Source: Vibrio nitrifigilis | Lineage (GTDB): Bacteria; Pseudomonadota; Gammaproteobacteria; Enterobacterales; Vibrionaceae | DNA length: 64,000 nt | NCBI RefSeq assembly: GCF_015686695.1 | Contig: NZ_JADPMR010000003.1 | Span: 1-64,000, forward strand | Direction: 5' to 3' | Shown: positions 25,743 to 35,016 of the stretch, piece after piece | Layout of the letters: each line of letters starts with the position of its first letter | Numbering within the stretch: the stretch's first letter is position 1 | Position numbers and translations under genes: made by a program | Notes under the pieces: model-generated | The model's database searches: none | The model's input: the letters and a program-made list of their open reading frames with translations, nothing else | What the model was told of the DNA's origin: nothing

Positions 25743-27065
25743 ATGAAGAAACTGCTACCTATTTTTTTTATTAGTGCAGCATTCGGAAGCCTAAGTGCTT
25801 CTGCTTGGGCGGACAACCTGGCCCAAATTTATGAACTCGCGAAAAAGAATGATCCTCAGTTACTCGGTATTGAAGCTGTTCGCGATAACGCCTTTGAAGC
25901 AGTGAACTCAAGCCGCAGCTCGCTCTTACCACAAATCAACTTAACTGCTGGTTACAAAATCAACGAGAGTGATGAAAGCATTCGTAATAGCAAAGCATAC
26001 AGTGCTGGTATTAACTTTACTCAAGAGCTTTATCAGCGCTCAAGCTGGCTATCGCTAGGTACAGCAGAGAAAAAAGCACGCCAAGCCGATGCAAGATACG
26101 CGGCAGCGCAACAAAACTTAATCATGCGAGTTTCAAATGCATATTTCGAAGTATTAAGAGCGAAAGATAATCTGGCCTTCGTTCAATCCGAAAAAAATGC
26201 GGTGGGTCGCCAGCTTGATCAAACCAAACAGCGTTTCGAAGTAGGTTTGTCTGCTATCACGGATGTGCACGATGCTCAAGCTCAGTACGATGCCGTTTTA
26301 GCCGATGAAATTTTGGCGAAAAACAAGCTGACCAACAGCTATGAATCACTACGCGAAATCACAGGTGAAGAGCCAACTCACCTAAGCGTCCTTGATACAG
26401 AACGCTTTTCAACATCTCGCACAGAAGAAACGGTTCACCAACTGCTAGAACAAGCAGAGAAGAAAAACCTAACACTGCTTGCTAGCCGCATTGGTAAAGA
26501 TATCGCTAAGGATCAAATTGCTTTAGCAAAATCGAAAAACTTACCTTCTTTAACACTCGATGGCGGCTACAACTACAATAGCGAACAAGACTCTGATTAC
26601 GCTTACTACGATACATACGCAGGTCATGACACAAAAGATCTGAGTGTAGGCATTAATCTATCTGTACCACTTTATACTGGTGGTAATCTTACATCACTGA
26701 GTAAACAAGCTGAGTTTTCTTTCGTCAAAGCAAGCCAAGATCTTGAAGCTCAATACCGTAGTGTGATTAAAGATGTTCGCGCATATAATAACAACATCAG
26801 TGCTTCTGTCGGTGCAGTTAAAGCGTACCAACAAGCATTGGTTTCTGCGAAATCAGCATTAAAAGCGACCCAAGCAGGGTTTGAGGTCGGTACACGTACT
26901 ATTGTGGATGTTTTAGACGCCACTCGTCGCCTGTACGACGCCAACAAAAACCTTGCCGATGCACGCTATGACTACATTCTAAGCGTTCTGCAATTGCACC
27001 AAGCGACAGGGACTCTAAGTGAGCAAGATGTATTAGACATCAATGCGGGACTGAAGAAATCTTAG
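25743..27065 (+). CDS. tolC: Outer membrane efflux channel TolC
   Basis: Trimeric outer-membrane channel and periplasmic tunnel shared by RND and ABC efflux pumps and type I secretion (e.g. RTX toxin export). 440 residues with signal peptide cut after SASAWA. Two structural repeats: one starting NLAQIYELAKKNDPQL, the other around LAKSKNLPSLTLDGGY; typical FEVGLSAITDVHDAQAQYD and FEVGTRTIVDVLDATRRLYD helices. Monocistronic: strong promoter region upstream is AT-rich, hairpin terminator downstream. Confidence 0.95.
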   Translation: MKKLLPIFFISAAFGSLSASAWADNLAQIYELAKKNDPQLLGIEAVRDNAFEAVNSSRSSLLPQINLTAGYKINESDESIRNSKAYSAGINFTQELYQRSSWLSLGTAEKKARQADARYAAAQQNLIMRVSNAYFEVLRAKDNLAFVQSEKNAVGRQLDQTKQRFEVGLSAITDVHDAQAQYDAVLADEILAKNKLTNSYESLREITGEEPTHLSVLDTERFSTSRTEETVHQLLEQAEKKNLTLLASRIGKDIAKDQIALAKSKNLPSLTLDGGYNYNSEQDSDYAYYDTYAGHDTKDLSVGINLSVPLYTGGNLTSLSKQAEFSFVKASQDLEAQYRSVIKDVRAYNNNISASVGAVKAYQQALVSAKSALKATQAGFEVGTRTIVDVLDATRRLYDANKNLADARYDYILSVLQLHQATGTLSEQDVLDINAGLKKS

Positions 27066-27100
27066 TGCCGTAGCGCCACAGTATATAGCGCAATAAAAAA

Positions 27101-27125
27101 CGCCAGCAATTTCGAATTGCTGGCG
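27101..27125. terminator. Bidirectional terminator between tolC and hldE
   Basis: Perfect 11-bp stem CGCCAGCAATT/AATTGCTGGCG with TCG loop, preceded by six A and followed by five T. Shared by convergent tolC (plus) and hldE (minus). Confidence 0.9.
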
Positions 27126-27148
27126 TTTTTGTGTTCTCTTGGCAAGGA

Positions 27149-28579
27149 TTACCCTTTACCACCTTTAATCGCTTCAATGATTTCTGTCGTTGAGCAACCA
27201 TCTTCAAAATTTAAGATGCGTACTTCACCACCAGCAGCAATCACTTCTTTACCACCGGCCACTTCTTCTGGTTTGTAATCGCCACCTTTAACTAACAGTG
27301 TTGGCAAAACTTCGGAAATAAGACGTTGTGGTGTTTCTTCACTAAATGGAACAACCCAATCAACAGCCCCTAATCCAGCCAGAACAGCCATGCGTCGCTC
27401 AGTGGAGTTAACAGGGCGACCAGGACCTTTCAGTTTTTTAACGGATTCATCGGTATTAACAGCGACAATCAGGCGATCACCTAGCTCTGCGGCATTGTTC
27501 AAATAGGAAACATGACCGGCATGGAGAATATCAAAGCAGCCATTCGTCATCACAACCTTTTCACCACGCGCACGAGCACGCTTAACCGCTTCAATCAATT
27601 TTGCTTCGTTAACGATACCAAAATCAGAATCTTTACTGCCATGAACGGCTTCGGCTAACTCGATAGTCGATACGGTTGATGTACCCAATTTGCCGACGAC
27701 CACACCTGCAGCGGCATTAGCTAAGGCACAAGCTTCATCCATTGGCTTACCCGCAGCAACGGAAGAAGCTAATACAGAAATCACCGTATCACCCGCACCT
27801 GTTACATCATAAACTTCTTTCGCTTGAGTTGGCAGATGGAACGGTTCTTGGTCACGACGTAATAATGTCATACCGTGTTCACTACGTGTGACAAGGAGAG
27901 CTTCGAAATCAAACTGTTCAATTAACGCGCGACCTTTTTCCACCAAGTCTTCATCAGAAGTGACTTTACCAACCACTTGCTCAAATTCAGACATATTTGG
28001 CGTTAAGATCGTTGCACCACGATAACGTTCAAAATCCGCACCTTTCGGATCAATAAACACAGGTACACCAGCGGCACGTGCCTTTTGGATGTATTGCTGA
28101 ACATGCTCTAGTGCCCCTTTCGCATAATCGGAAAGAATGACAGCTTTCACGTTAGGCAGAGCTTGGTCCATTTTAGTCAACACTAACGCTGGATCAGTAT
28201 TTTCAAATTTGTCTTCAAAATCCAAACGAATCAATTGCTGACCACGACTAAGAATGCGTAATTTGGTAATTGTTGGATAGTCATCTAATGCAACAAAATC
28301 ACACATCACATTCAGCGAGGATAATTTATCGGTTAACACTTGAGCAGGTTCATCTTTACCTGTTAAACCAACAATACGAGCCTTACCGCCTAGAGAGGCG
28401 ATATTCATCGCTACGTTTGCAGCGCCGCCAGGACGCTCTTCGTTCTGCTCAACTTTGACAACTGGCACAGGAGCTTCTGGTGAGATACGTCCAGTTGGTC
28501 CATACCAGTATCGATCAAGCATGACATCACCAATGATCAGTACCCCAGCATCACTGTAGTCAGGTAGGATTGGCTTCAT
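27149..28579 (-). CDS. hldE: Bifunctional heptose 7-phosphate kinase/heptose 1-phosphate adenylyltransferase
   Basis: Makes ADP-D-glycero-beta-D-manno-heptose for the LPS inner core; the intermediates are ALPK1/NF-kB agonists in hosts. 476 residues: N-terminal ribokinase-like domain (about 1-318) with GGAANVAMNIASLG and YDVTGAGDTVISVLA anion hole; C-terminal nucleotidyltransferase (about 345-476) with TNGCFDILHAGHVSYL (HxGH) and STTEII. Followed by a terminator; glnE lies just upstream on the same strand with a 65-base gap. Confidence 0.96.
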   Translation of the reverse strand: MKPILPDYSDAGVLIIGDVMLDRYWYGPTGRISPEAPVPVVKVEQNEERPGGAANVAMNIASLGGKARIVGLTGKDEPAQVLTDKLSSLNVMCDFVALDDYPTITKLRILSRGQQLIRLDFEDKFENTDPALVLTKMDQALPNVKAVILSDYAKGALEHVQQYIQKARAAGVPVFIDPKGADFERYRGATILTPNMSEFEQVVGKVTSDEDLVEKGRALIEQFDFEALLVTRSEHGMTLLRRDQEPFHLPTQAKEVYDVTGAGDTVISVLASSVAAGKPMDEACALANAAAGVVVGKLGTSTVSTIELAEAVHGSKDSDFGIVNEAKLIEAVKRARARGEKVVMTNGCFDILHAGHVSYLNNAAELGDRLIVAVNTDESVKKLKGPGRPVNSTERRMAVLAGLGAVDWVVPFSEETPQRLISEVLPTLLVKGGDYKPEEVAGGKEVIAAGGEVRILNFEDGCSTTEIIEAIKGGKG

Positions 28580-28644
28580 TATGGATCTCCAAAATTCAAT
28601 ATGCGGCGCAGTTTACCATAGCCTTAGCTATGACTAAAACAGGC

Positions 28645-31491
28645 TCAACCTAACCATTGTTGCCAAACTTGCTCTACTCGCTGACGCTGCTCAACAAATT
28701 TATCATCAGAGACATCCGCAGACTGATTCAGTAAGTTACGGCGATGAATCTGGTTTCTCATTGAGGTATAAGCATCTGTCAGCGCTAACGCCTGTTCTTC
28801 ACTCAACACTTTCTGTTCAGCCAGTGATTCAAAAATTCTCACGTTATCTGACCAGGTTGTCAGTTTTGGATATTCATAACTAAAGCGCAGTACCAAATAT
28901 TGTGCTAAAAATTCGATATCAGTAATACCGCCGACATCTTGCTTCAGCATAAATCTTCCCGATTTCTTAGACGATAAGTGCTCGCGCATTTTATTTCGCA
29001 TCGTTATAACGTCTTGGCGTAATGCTTCGTCGTTCCTCTCTAGAGTCAAGATGGTGTGGCGCGTTGACTCAAATGCGGCTGCCAATTCGGTATCACCAAA
29101 GATCATTCTCGCTCTAACTAGAGCTTGATGCTCCCAAGTCCAAGCTTCTTGTGCTTGATACTCAGCAAACGCCTCAACAGGACTCACTAATAAACCTGAA
29201 ACGCCAGAAGGACGCAACCGAGTATCTACCTCATATAAAATGCCAGAAGCAGTACGCGTTGAAAAAATATGGATAATTCGCTGTGCTAAACGCAAATAGA
29301 ATTGGCGACCATCGATCTCCTTTTTCCCATCGGTATAAGCAGTAACAGGACAATCATGTAAAAATACGATGTCCAGATCAGAGTTATAACCTAACTCCCA
29401 ACCACCTACTTTGCCATAACCGATCACAGCAAAACCAAGCCCATTACGCTCTGAAAGATGATTAGGTTCGCCATATTTTTCTTTCATTTGCAGCCAAGCT
29501 TGATGCACAACGGCTTCAACTATAGCTTCAGCCAGATAGGTTAAATGGTCGCTTACCTTCATCACGGGCAACACGCCTGCGATATCTGCTGCCGCTATTT
29601 TTAAAAGACAAATTTGCTTAAATTGACGCAGCCCTTCCATCTGCTGTTCCATATCATCTTCTGGAATTCGAGCGAGAAAATCACGTAATTCATGACGATA
29701 TTCACTAGGTTCAATTGGGTTGTATAGCTGTTGAGGATCAATCAGTTCATCAAGCAAAATAGGGTAACGAGATAATTGCTCAGAAATCATTGGGCTCGCG
29801 GTACATAACTTCACTAATTGCGTCAGTGCCGCAGGGTGTTCATCAAGCAGCTCTAAATAAGTTGTTCGAGTCACCACACTATTTAATAAAGCAAGCACTC
29901 GTGTAAAACCAAATTGAGCATCAGGATGAGCGAAAATCGCTTGGAACACTTTCGGCATCAAGTGACTTAAGACTTCTCTTCCTCTTAACCCAAGGGTCTT
30001 TTTCGCAAGATCATGTTTAAATTGTTTTAGCGCTGCAATCAGTGATTCACTATCGTCCATGTGTAAATCGCTTTCTAAGATCTGTTGCACCACTTCACTT
30101 TGATGGGACATATCCCACAGCTCTTGAAAATATTCAGGAACACTTGGTACAGACTCTTCCTCTTCTTCCCCAATCACATTAACGAAGACTAAGTGCACGA
30201 GTGCCATATGTTGCTGAATGAGCCCCATCACTTCATCCCAATCAGTACAAGCAAGAGCGTAAGCTAAACGCTGCTGATCAAGTTCTTGATCCGGTAAAGT
30301 TTGAGTTTGTTGATCATGGAGAGCTTGCAGTAAATTTTCCACTCGGCGTAAAAACAGATAGGCCGATCGTAGTGAACGAATATCCGCCTTATCTAACAAT
30401 TCTAATGATTCAATGCCGTCTAGAGTCGTCAATAAGCCTCTATGACGTAATGAAGGTTCCCTACCGCCACGAATTAACTGAAACGTTTGAACAATAAACT
30501 CGATTTCCCGAATGCCTCCCGCGCCCAATTTAATATTATTGGTTAGCCCCCGACGACGAACTTCACTACGGATCATCGCTTTCATCCGACGTAACGATTG
30601 GATTGCACTAAAGTCGATGTAACGACGAAACACAAAAGGTCGAAGCATTTGCCGCAATTCTTGATATTGCGGATACATTTCTCTTCCCATGACACGGGCT
30701 TTTACCATCGCGTAGCGTTCCCAATCTCGTCCTTGTTCTTGATAATAATCCTCCAGCGCAGCATAGCTCATGACTAACGGGCCACTCTCACCAAATGGTC
30801 GTAGGCGCATATCAACTCGATAACAAAACCCATCGACCGTTTGCTGATCGAGCATTTTTATTAAATGCTGTCCTAAACGAGTAAAAAATTGAGCATTGGA
30901 AATAGCTCGGCGAGCACCGACCGTCTCTCCGTTCTCTGGGTAGGTAAAAATGAGGTCAATATCGGAAGAAAAGTTCAATTCTCCGCCCCCGAGTTTTCCC
31001 ATGCCAATAATCAACATTGGCTGAGGGTCCCCTTGCGCGTTTACTGGTGTTCCCCAATCGTGGCAACAACGCTGATAAAGCCACTGATAACTTTCAAAGA
31101 TAAGAGCTTCTGCCAATTCCGATAAATGATGTAAGCTCTCTTCCACATTCCACTTAGATAGAAAATCCCGCCACGCAATCACTACCATTTCCTGATTACG
31201 AAAACGGCGTAAACAGCGCATCGCATTCGCTTCATCCTTACATTCAGCCAACAATACGGCCAAATCTTTACGATAGTCAGCCGCTCTATCGCCAGTAGTA
31301 AGCAACTCAGGTAATTGTCGTAATACGCCTTCATCACGAACTAACACTTCTCCGACAAATGGGCACAAGGCAAGTACAGATTCTAGCTCGCCTAACAACG
31401 AAGAGGACCATGATGAAGAAGTACTAACAACCGAAGATAATTGAGCAAACACAGCATTGCTGGAAGATTGTAAAGGAGCAGGTAATGACAT
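28645..31491 (-). CDS. glnE: Bifunctional glutamine synthetase adenylyltransferase/removase
   Basis: Adds and removes AMP on glutamine synthetase in response to PII and glutamine. I place the start at ATG 31491 (948 residues, family-typical) after an AAGGA box; upstream in-frame codons belong to the leader. Two nucleotidyltransferase cores: GMGKLGGGELNFSSDIDLIF in the N-terminal removase half and GYGKVGGWELGYNSDLDIVF in the C-terminal transferase half, each with GxG and DxD. Between them the PII-responsive linker. Precedes hldE on the same strand, as in enterics. Confidence 0.95.
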   Translation of the reverse strand: MSLPAPLQSSSNAVFAQLSSVVSTSSSWSSSLLGELESVLALCPFVGEVLVRDEGVLRQLPELLTTGDRAADYRKDLAVLLAECKDEANAMRCLRRFRNQEMVVIAWRDFLSKWNVEESLHHLSELAEALIFESYQWLYQRCCHDWGTPVNAQGDPQPMLIIGMGKLGGGELNFSSDIDLIFTYPENGETVGARRAISNAQFFTRLGQHLIKMLDQQTVDGFCYRVDMRLRPFGESGPLVMSYAALEDYYQEQGRDWERYAMVKARVMGREMYPQYQELRQMLRPFVFRRYIDFSAIQSLRRMKAMIRSEVRRRGLTNNIKLGAGGIREIEFIVQTFQLIRGGREPSLRHRGLLTTLDGIESLELLDKADIRSLRSAYLFLRRVENLLQALHDQQTQTLPDQELDQQRLAYALACTDWDEVMGLIQQHMALVHLVFVNVIGEEEEESVPSVPEYFQELWDMSHQSEVVQQILESDLHMDDSESLIAALKQFKHDLAKKTLGLRGREVLSHLMPKVFQAIFAHPDAQFGFTRVLALLNSVVTRTTYLELLDEHPAALTQLVKLCTASPMISEQLSRYPILLDELIDPQQLYNPIEPSEYRHELRDFLARIPEDDMEQQMEGLRQFKQICLLKIAAADIAGVLPVMKVSDHLTYLAEAIVEAVVHQAWLQMKEKYGEPNHLSERNGLGFAVIGYGKVGGWELGYNSDLDIVFLHDCPVTAYTDGKKEIDGRQFYLRLAQRIIHIFSTRTASGILYEVDTRLRPSGVSGLLVSPVEAFAEYQAQEAWTWEHQALVRARMIFGDTELAAAFESTRHTILTLERNDEALRQDVITMRNKMREHLSSKKSGRFMLKQDVGGITDIEFLAQYLVLRFSYEYPKLTTWSDNVRIFESLAEQKVLSEEQALALTDAYTSMRNQIHRRNLLNQSADVSDDKFVEQRQRVEQVWQQWLG

Positions 31492-31601
31492 GATAAATCC
31501 TTGTCGAGTCATAGATGCGATGTTAAAGAGTATACCTAAAGATCCCTTCAAGTACCTGATTGAACATCTCTATTTATCGAGGGGGAATGTTCCAAGCACA
31601 A

Positions 31602-31629
31602 AAAAGCGCTGGACCCAGCCAGCGCTTTT
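31602..31629 (-). terminator. Terminator of chemoreceptor gene
   Basis: Perfect 11-bp stem AAAAGCGCTGG/CCAGCGCTTTT with loop ACCCAG. On the minus strand it is followed by a T-run, 23 bases after the chemoreceptor stop. Confidence 0.85.
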
Positions 31630-31651
31630 CAATCATCTTGTGCTGCAACCA

Positions 31652-32908
31652 TTAAACATTGAACGATGTAATTTTCTTATCTAATTCTTCAGCGTTATTT
31701 TGCATGATTTGCGATGTTTCCAAGAGTTCCCCTACGACAGTAACTGATGCATTCACCAGCTCACGTACATTAGTCAGGTTCTGATTCATCTCTTCTGCCA
31801 CTGCACTTTGTTGACTAGCCGCAGACGCTATCTGGAAGTTCATGTCATTAATCTGCTGCACTTGGTCGACAATACCATCTAGCTCATTACCCGCATTCGT
31901 CACCAACTCGACTCCATCAGCCGCTTCAACAACGCTTTTCTCCATCAATTCAACAGCAGAATTAGCGCTACCTTGCAACTGAGCAATCATATCTTGGATA
32001 TCAACTGTCGCGGTTTGTGTACGTTGAGCTAAGTTACGCACTTCATCAGCAACCACAGCAAACCCCCGACCAGTATCACCGGCACGAGCCGCTTCAATTG
32101 CCGCGTTCAATGCTAGTAAGTTAGTTTGTTCAGAAATGCCTTGAATCGTACTAATCACTGTTTCAATCGCAACAACTCGCTCTTCAACTTCGCTGACGGC
32201 GCCAGCAGACTGAGAAATATCTTTCGACAATTCACTCATCTTACGTACGGTATCTTTTACAAATTCTCGACCAGCCGAAGCTTGTTGTGACGCGTTCTCA
32301 GTCAAACATGATGCATTTTGTGCATGCTCAGCAACGGTTTGAACCGTTGAGGACATTTCACTCATCGCTGATGCCAGTTGATCAATCTCATCAAACTCTT
32401 CCATCGCAGAATCTTTCGTTTCAGACATGCTTAACGCCATTACTTCCGTTAAAGATGTTAACTCCTGGGAAGCTTCGATTTGCGTTTTTATTAAGTCATT
32501 TAACTGAACACGAGCTTTTTCTAGTTCGCGGGCTACATCACCATATTCATCTTTACAATCCATTCCAATGGTTTGTGACAAATCTCGATTCGAGATCTGT
32601 TTAATCGCATGGGTAAGGTAGTGAGTTTGACGCAGCATAACGCGGGCAGCAAAGAGTAACAACACGACAAAAATCACAATCATCAGGCAAGTTTGCCAAG
32701 CAACTTGGACCAAGTATTCTTCATAGTGTTGCTCGGCAACAGTGGTGTTTTGGGTTGCAGCTAACAATGCTTGATAAAAGGTATGCGCGTCCCACAACTG
32801 CTTAGCAATAATCAAGATGGTACTAAAGACCATCAGCATAATCATACGAGGAACTAGACGAACGTCAGTAATTACTCGCTCCCATGGCTTAAAGGCCATT
32901 GTTGCCAT
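31652..32908 (-). CDS. Methyl-accepting chemotaxis protein
   Basis: Chemoreceptor of 418 residues. Two membrane segments (about residues 18-40 and 72-95) enclose only about 30 periplasmic residues, so there is no normal ligand-binding domain. Then HAMP (about 95-150) and the signalling domain with tip EQTNLLALNAAIEAARAGDTGRGFAVVADEVRNLA. The start follows a GGGAGA box. A receptor with so short a periplasmic part likely senses membrane, proton-motive or cytosolic cues, or works through a partner (inference). Single gene with its own terminator. Confidence 0.9.
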   Translation of the reverse strand: MATMAFKPWERVITDVRLVPRMIMLMVFSTILIIAKQLWDAHTFYQALLAATQNTTVAEQHYEEYLVQVAWQTCLMIVIFVVLLLFAARVMLRQTHYLTHAIKQISNRDLSQTIGMDCKDEYGDVARELEKARVQLNDLIKTQIEASQELTSLTEVMALSMSETKDSAMEEFDEIDQLASAMSEMSSTVQTVAEHAQNASCLTENASQQASAGREFVKDTVRKMSELSKDISQSAGAVSEVEERVVAIETVISTIQGISEQTNLLALNAAIEAARAGDTGRGFAVVADEVRNLAQRTQTATVDIQDMIAQLQGSANSAVELMEKSVVEAADGVELVTNAGNELDGIVDQVQQINDMNFQIASAASQQSAVAEEMNQNLTNVRELVNASVTVVGELLETSQIMQNNAEELDKKITSFNV

Positions 32909-33167
32909 TGGTACTCTCCCAGAAGTTGTAATTTTTTATTAGGTGTAGCAAGACACGACAAACACGGTGGTTACAAAAGCAATCGTAACGAGATTGTGTT
33001 TATGGGGTCTGAAAGGTTTAGATCTATATTCTTAATAGCGCAGAAACGCCTGCAAAAAGTCTTAAATCTATAACATTGCCATGGTAACAAACCTGTTACC
33101 AAAATGATGAGATTAATCTACGTTAATAGTGAGGGAATTATCTGAAATGTGATCCTTGACTTATCTT

Positions 33168-33186
33168 AAATTTGAGAATCATTATT
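33168..33186. promoter_or_regulatory. Fur-box-like sequence
   Basis: AAATTTGAGAATCATTATT agrees with the 19-base Fur consensus at 13 positions, including the full AATCATTAT half. It overlaps the -10 side of a plus-strand promoter-like element (TTGACT 33156-33161). Single site with modest score; could be chance. Confidence 0.35.
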
Positions 33187-33190
33187 TGGG

Positions 33191-33280
33191 CACGATTGAT
33201 ACTGCACACTTGTATAAAATGTGATATCAATCCAATATAAAATGAAATAAATAAGGAGTCGACAAGACTCCTTATTTTAC
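33191..33280 (+). ncRNA. Candidate small RNA
   Basis: A promoter-like TTGACT (33156-33161) and CATTAT (33180-33185, 18-base spacer) is followed by a hairpin with perfect 8-bp arms GATTGATA (33194-33201) and TATCAATC (33225-33232) plus an inner CACA/TGTG pairing, then an intrinsic terminator (33249-33277) with TTTT. The transcript would be about 85-90 bases, with a Fur-like box over the promoter. No family recognised; it lacks the RyhB core. The terminator may belong only to ygiF on the other strand. Confidence 0.35.
33249..33277. terminator. Bidirectional terminator after ygiF
   Basis: Perfect 12-bp stem AAATAAGGAGTC/GACTCCTTATTT with a GACAA loop, 23 bases beyond the ygiF stop on the minus strand. 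T-rich on both sides, so it can also end a plus-strand transcript. Confidence 0.8.
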
Positions 33281-33299
33281 AAATCAATAACCTAGATAA

Positions 33300-34817
33300 C
33301 TAGTCTCGCCAATATGGTTCAGCATCAAAACCAATTAATCGAGTCTGCTCCATCGCATGAAGAATGGAATTCTCTTGACGAATCAGCCAGCGCTCAAGCT
33401 GCTCTTTTTCGTCACCTTCCAGTTTAAATACTAAGTTTTCTAACGGTTTTAACATCAATAGATCATCAATACCATGTAACAAATCAGCCCATGGTAAGCG
33501 GAACGATTGACAATCATCCTGCTGATACAAAGTGGCAAAACAGATCCCAGTGTACAAATTCCGCATTAGTCGATACTGCTGATCAATATACTCTTGACCT
33601 GTTAATACTTTTTCTGGAGGAAACACTTCTAACAACTCAGCCCAAGACCGATCCAGTTGTTTAATAGCAAAATCACGAATACCAAAAGCCATTTTCTCGC
33701 GTGCTTTATCATCTAAAAATGGCTGCCAGCCACGCGTTAAAATCCAACGGCTTAAATCGAGCAACAACGCCGTATAACGTGCGGAATGGATCAAACGAAT
33801 CATCTCGTTGCGATCAGGTAATGAATCCTGAACGTCTTTTAGCTCAGAGACTAAAAATTTACGTGCGTCTAACTTACGTAAAGCATAGCCTTTATCATCG
33901 AGCAAATCTTCTAGGTAGTCCTGATCTCTTAACCACTGTAATTCATCTTCAAGCCATTTCAGCTCTTGGCGTAAAATAGCACTCGCACGGCGCGGAAGAA
34001 TCCCGTTGTAAACAGTTAAAATCTGACGAATAAAGCAAACGGCACTACGAATTTCATTGAGTGCTGGTATCGACTCTTGCTCAATGTATATTTGCTCATG
34101 ACGATGCCAGTGTGACAAGGCATGCTCTAGACATTTCACCAAGCATGTTTCAACGGTATCGGAATAACTGATATCCACGAGGTCTAGCTTAGCAACCTGA
34201 TCACCTTGATACCCCTGAGCCAAACGATAACCACGAGCGGCCTTACTTAAGTTGCCTAAGCGCATACCACCTTGATCACTCAGTTGACGAGCTAGGGTAA
34301 ACAGGGCTTCTGTTTGGCCCGATTTGAGCTCCAATTCTACTTCGCATATGGGATCTTCTAACTCTCCAGATTTGACTATCCCGACATCGAAAGCCACTTC
34401 GATTTGACTGCCATCAGGCATCGCAATTAACCATGTTTCACGGTTAAAATCGGTTTCGAACAATGGGACTAATTCTTGTTGAAGCTCGAAAGCTGGCTTG
34501 CCTTCGGGCCAAATTTCTTCAGGATGAAGCGTTAAATCAGGTTGATTACTGTGATGCTCAGCATTGTATTCCGGTCTTGAATGCAACCCAGCAACTACGC
34601 GACCCGAGGTTTTTACGGTTTGAACATAAACATCATCAAAGCGGCGAATACGTAAGCCAATATCATGCTTACGTAACCAGTTATCGGCGGTGTCAAAATA
34701 AGTATTCCCTAATTCACGACAACTGTGCTGAAGCACTTTAGTTTCAGCAATTTTTTTCAGCAAAACCTCTGAAAATTCAGGAGAAACAAAAAACTTCAGT
34801 TCTATCTCGGTTTCCAT
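33300..34817 (-). CDS. ygiF: CYTH/CHAD inorganic triphosphatase
   Basis: Hydrolyses inorganic triphosphate (family knowledge from E. coli YgiF). 505 residues from ATG 34817, chosen because it places the CYTH signature ExExK right at the N-terminus (METEIELKFF, Glu4, Glu6, Lys8); a longer frame to 34874 exists. CYTH tunnel domain about 1-200 with further acidic/basic strands (ICEVELELKSG, GNLSKAARGYRL). C-terminal CHAD helical domain (about 215-505) with conserved His and Arg (LSHWHRHEQ, VRFIRQ-like). Single gene next to the phosphate transport pair. Confidence 0.9.
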   Translation of the reverse strand: METEIELKFFVSPEFSEVLLKKIAETKVLQHSCRELGNTYFDTADNWLRKHDIGLRIRRFDDVYVQTVKTSGRVVAGLHSRPEYNAEHHSNQPDLTLHPEEIWPEGKPAFELQQELVPLFETDFNRETWLIAMPDGSQIEVAFDVGIVKSGELEDPICEVELELKSGQTEALFTLARQLSDQGGMRLGNLSKAARGYRLAQGYQGDQVAKLDLVDISYSDTVETCLVKCLEHALSHWHRHEQIYIEQESIPALNEIRSAVCFIRQILTVYNGILPRRASAILRQELKWLEDELQWLRDQDYLEDLLDDKGYALRKLDARKFLVSELKDVQDSLPDRNEMIRLIHSARYTALLLDLSRWILTRGWQPFLDDKAREKMAFGIRDFAIKQLDRSWAELLEVFPPEKVLTGQEYIDQQYRLMRNLYTGICFATLYQQDDCQSFRLPWADLLHGIDDLLMLKPLENLVFKLEGDEKEQLERWLIRQENSILHAMEQTRLIGFDAEPYWRD

Positions 34818-35016
34818 AATTATACCTTTCGAAGTAGATGACCACAGGATATTGCCTATTCGACACTGGAGCAAGAGAGAAATATCGCGCTTTTGATGAT
34901 CTAAAACTATTTTAATGCGCGCTCGAATGGGTTAACATGCGCGCCTTTATAGCCAACGCTCAACATTTCGCCATAAAATGGCATATGTTTAATTTAGGTT
35001 ATAGCAATTAGGTTGA

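Larger units (their letters stand above)
32909..33299. other. 391-base intergenic region between chemoreceptor and ygiF
   Basis: Holds the chemoreceptor leader, a CCATGGTAACAAACCTGTTACC inverted-repeat stretch around 33080-33102, a Fur-like box (33168-33186), a promoter-like pair on the plus strand, a hairpin (33194-33232) and the ygiF terminator (33249-33277). No protein gene. The plus-strand elements together suggest a small RNA (separate entry). Confidence 0.6.

Noticed and set aside
33191..33280. RyhB homologue
   Set aside because: The conserved RyhB core is not visible and the gene context differs from known vibrio ryhB loci.
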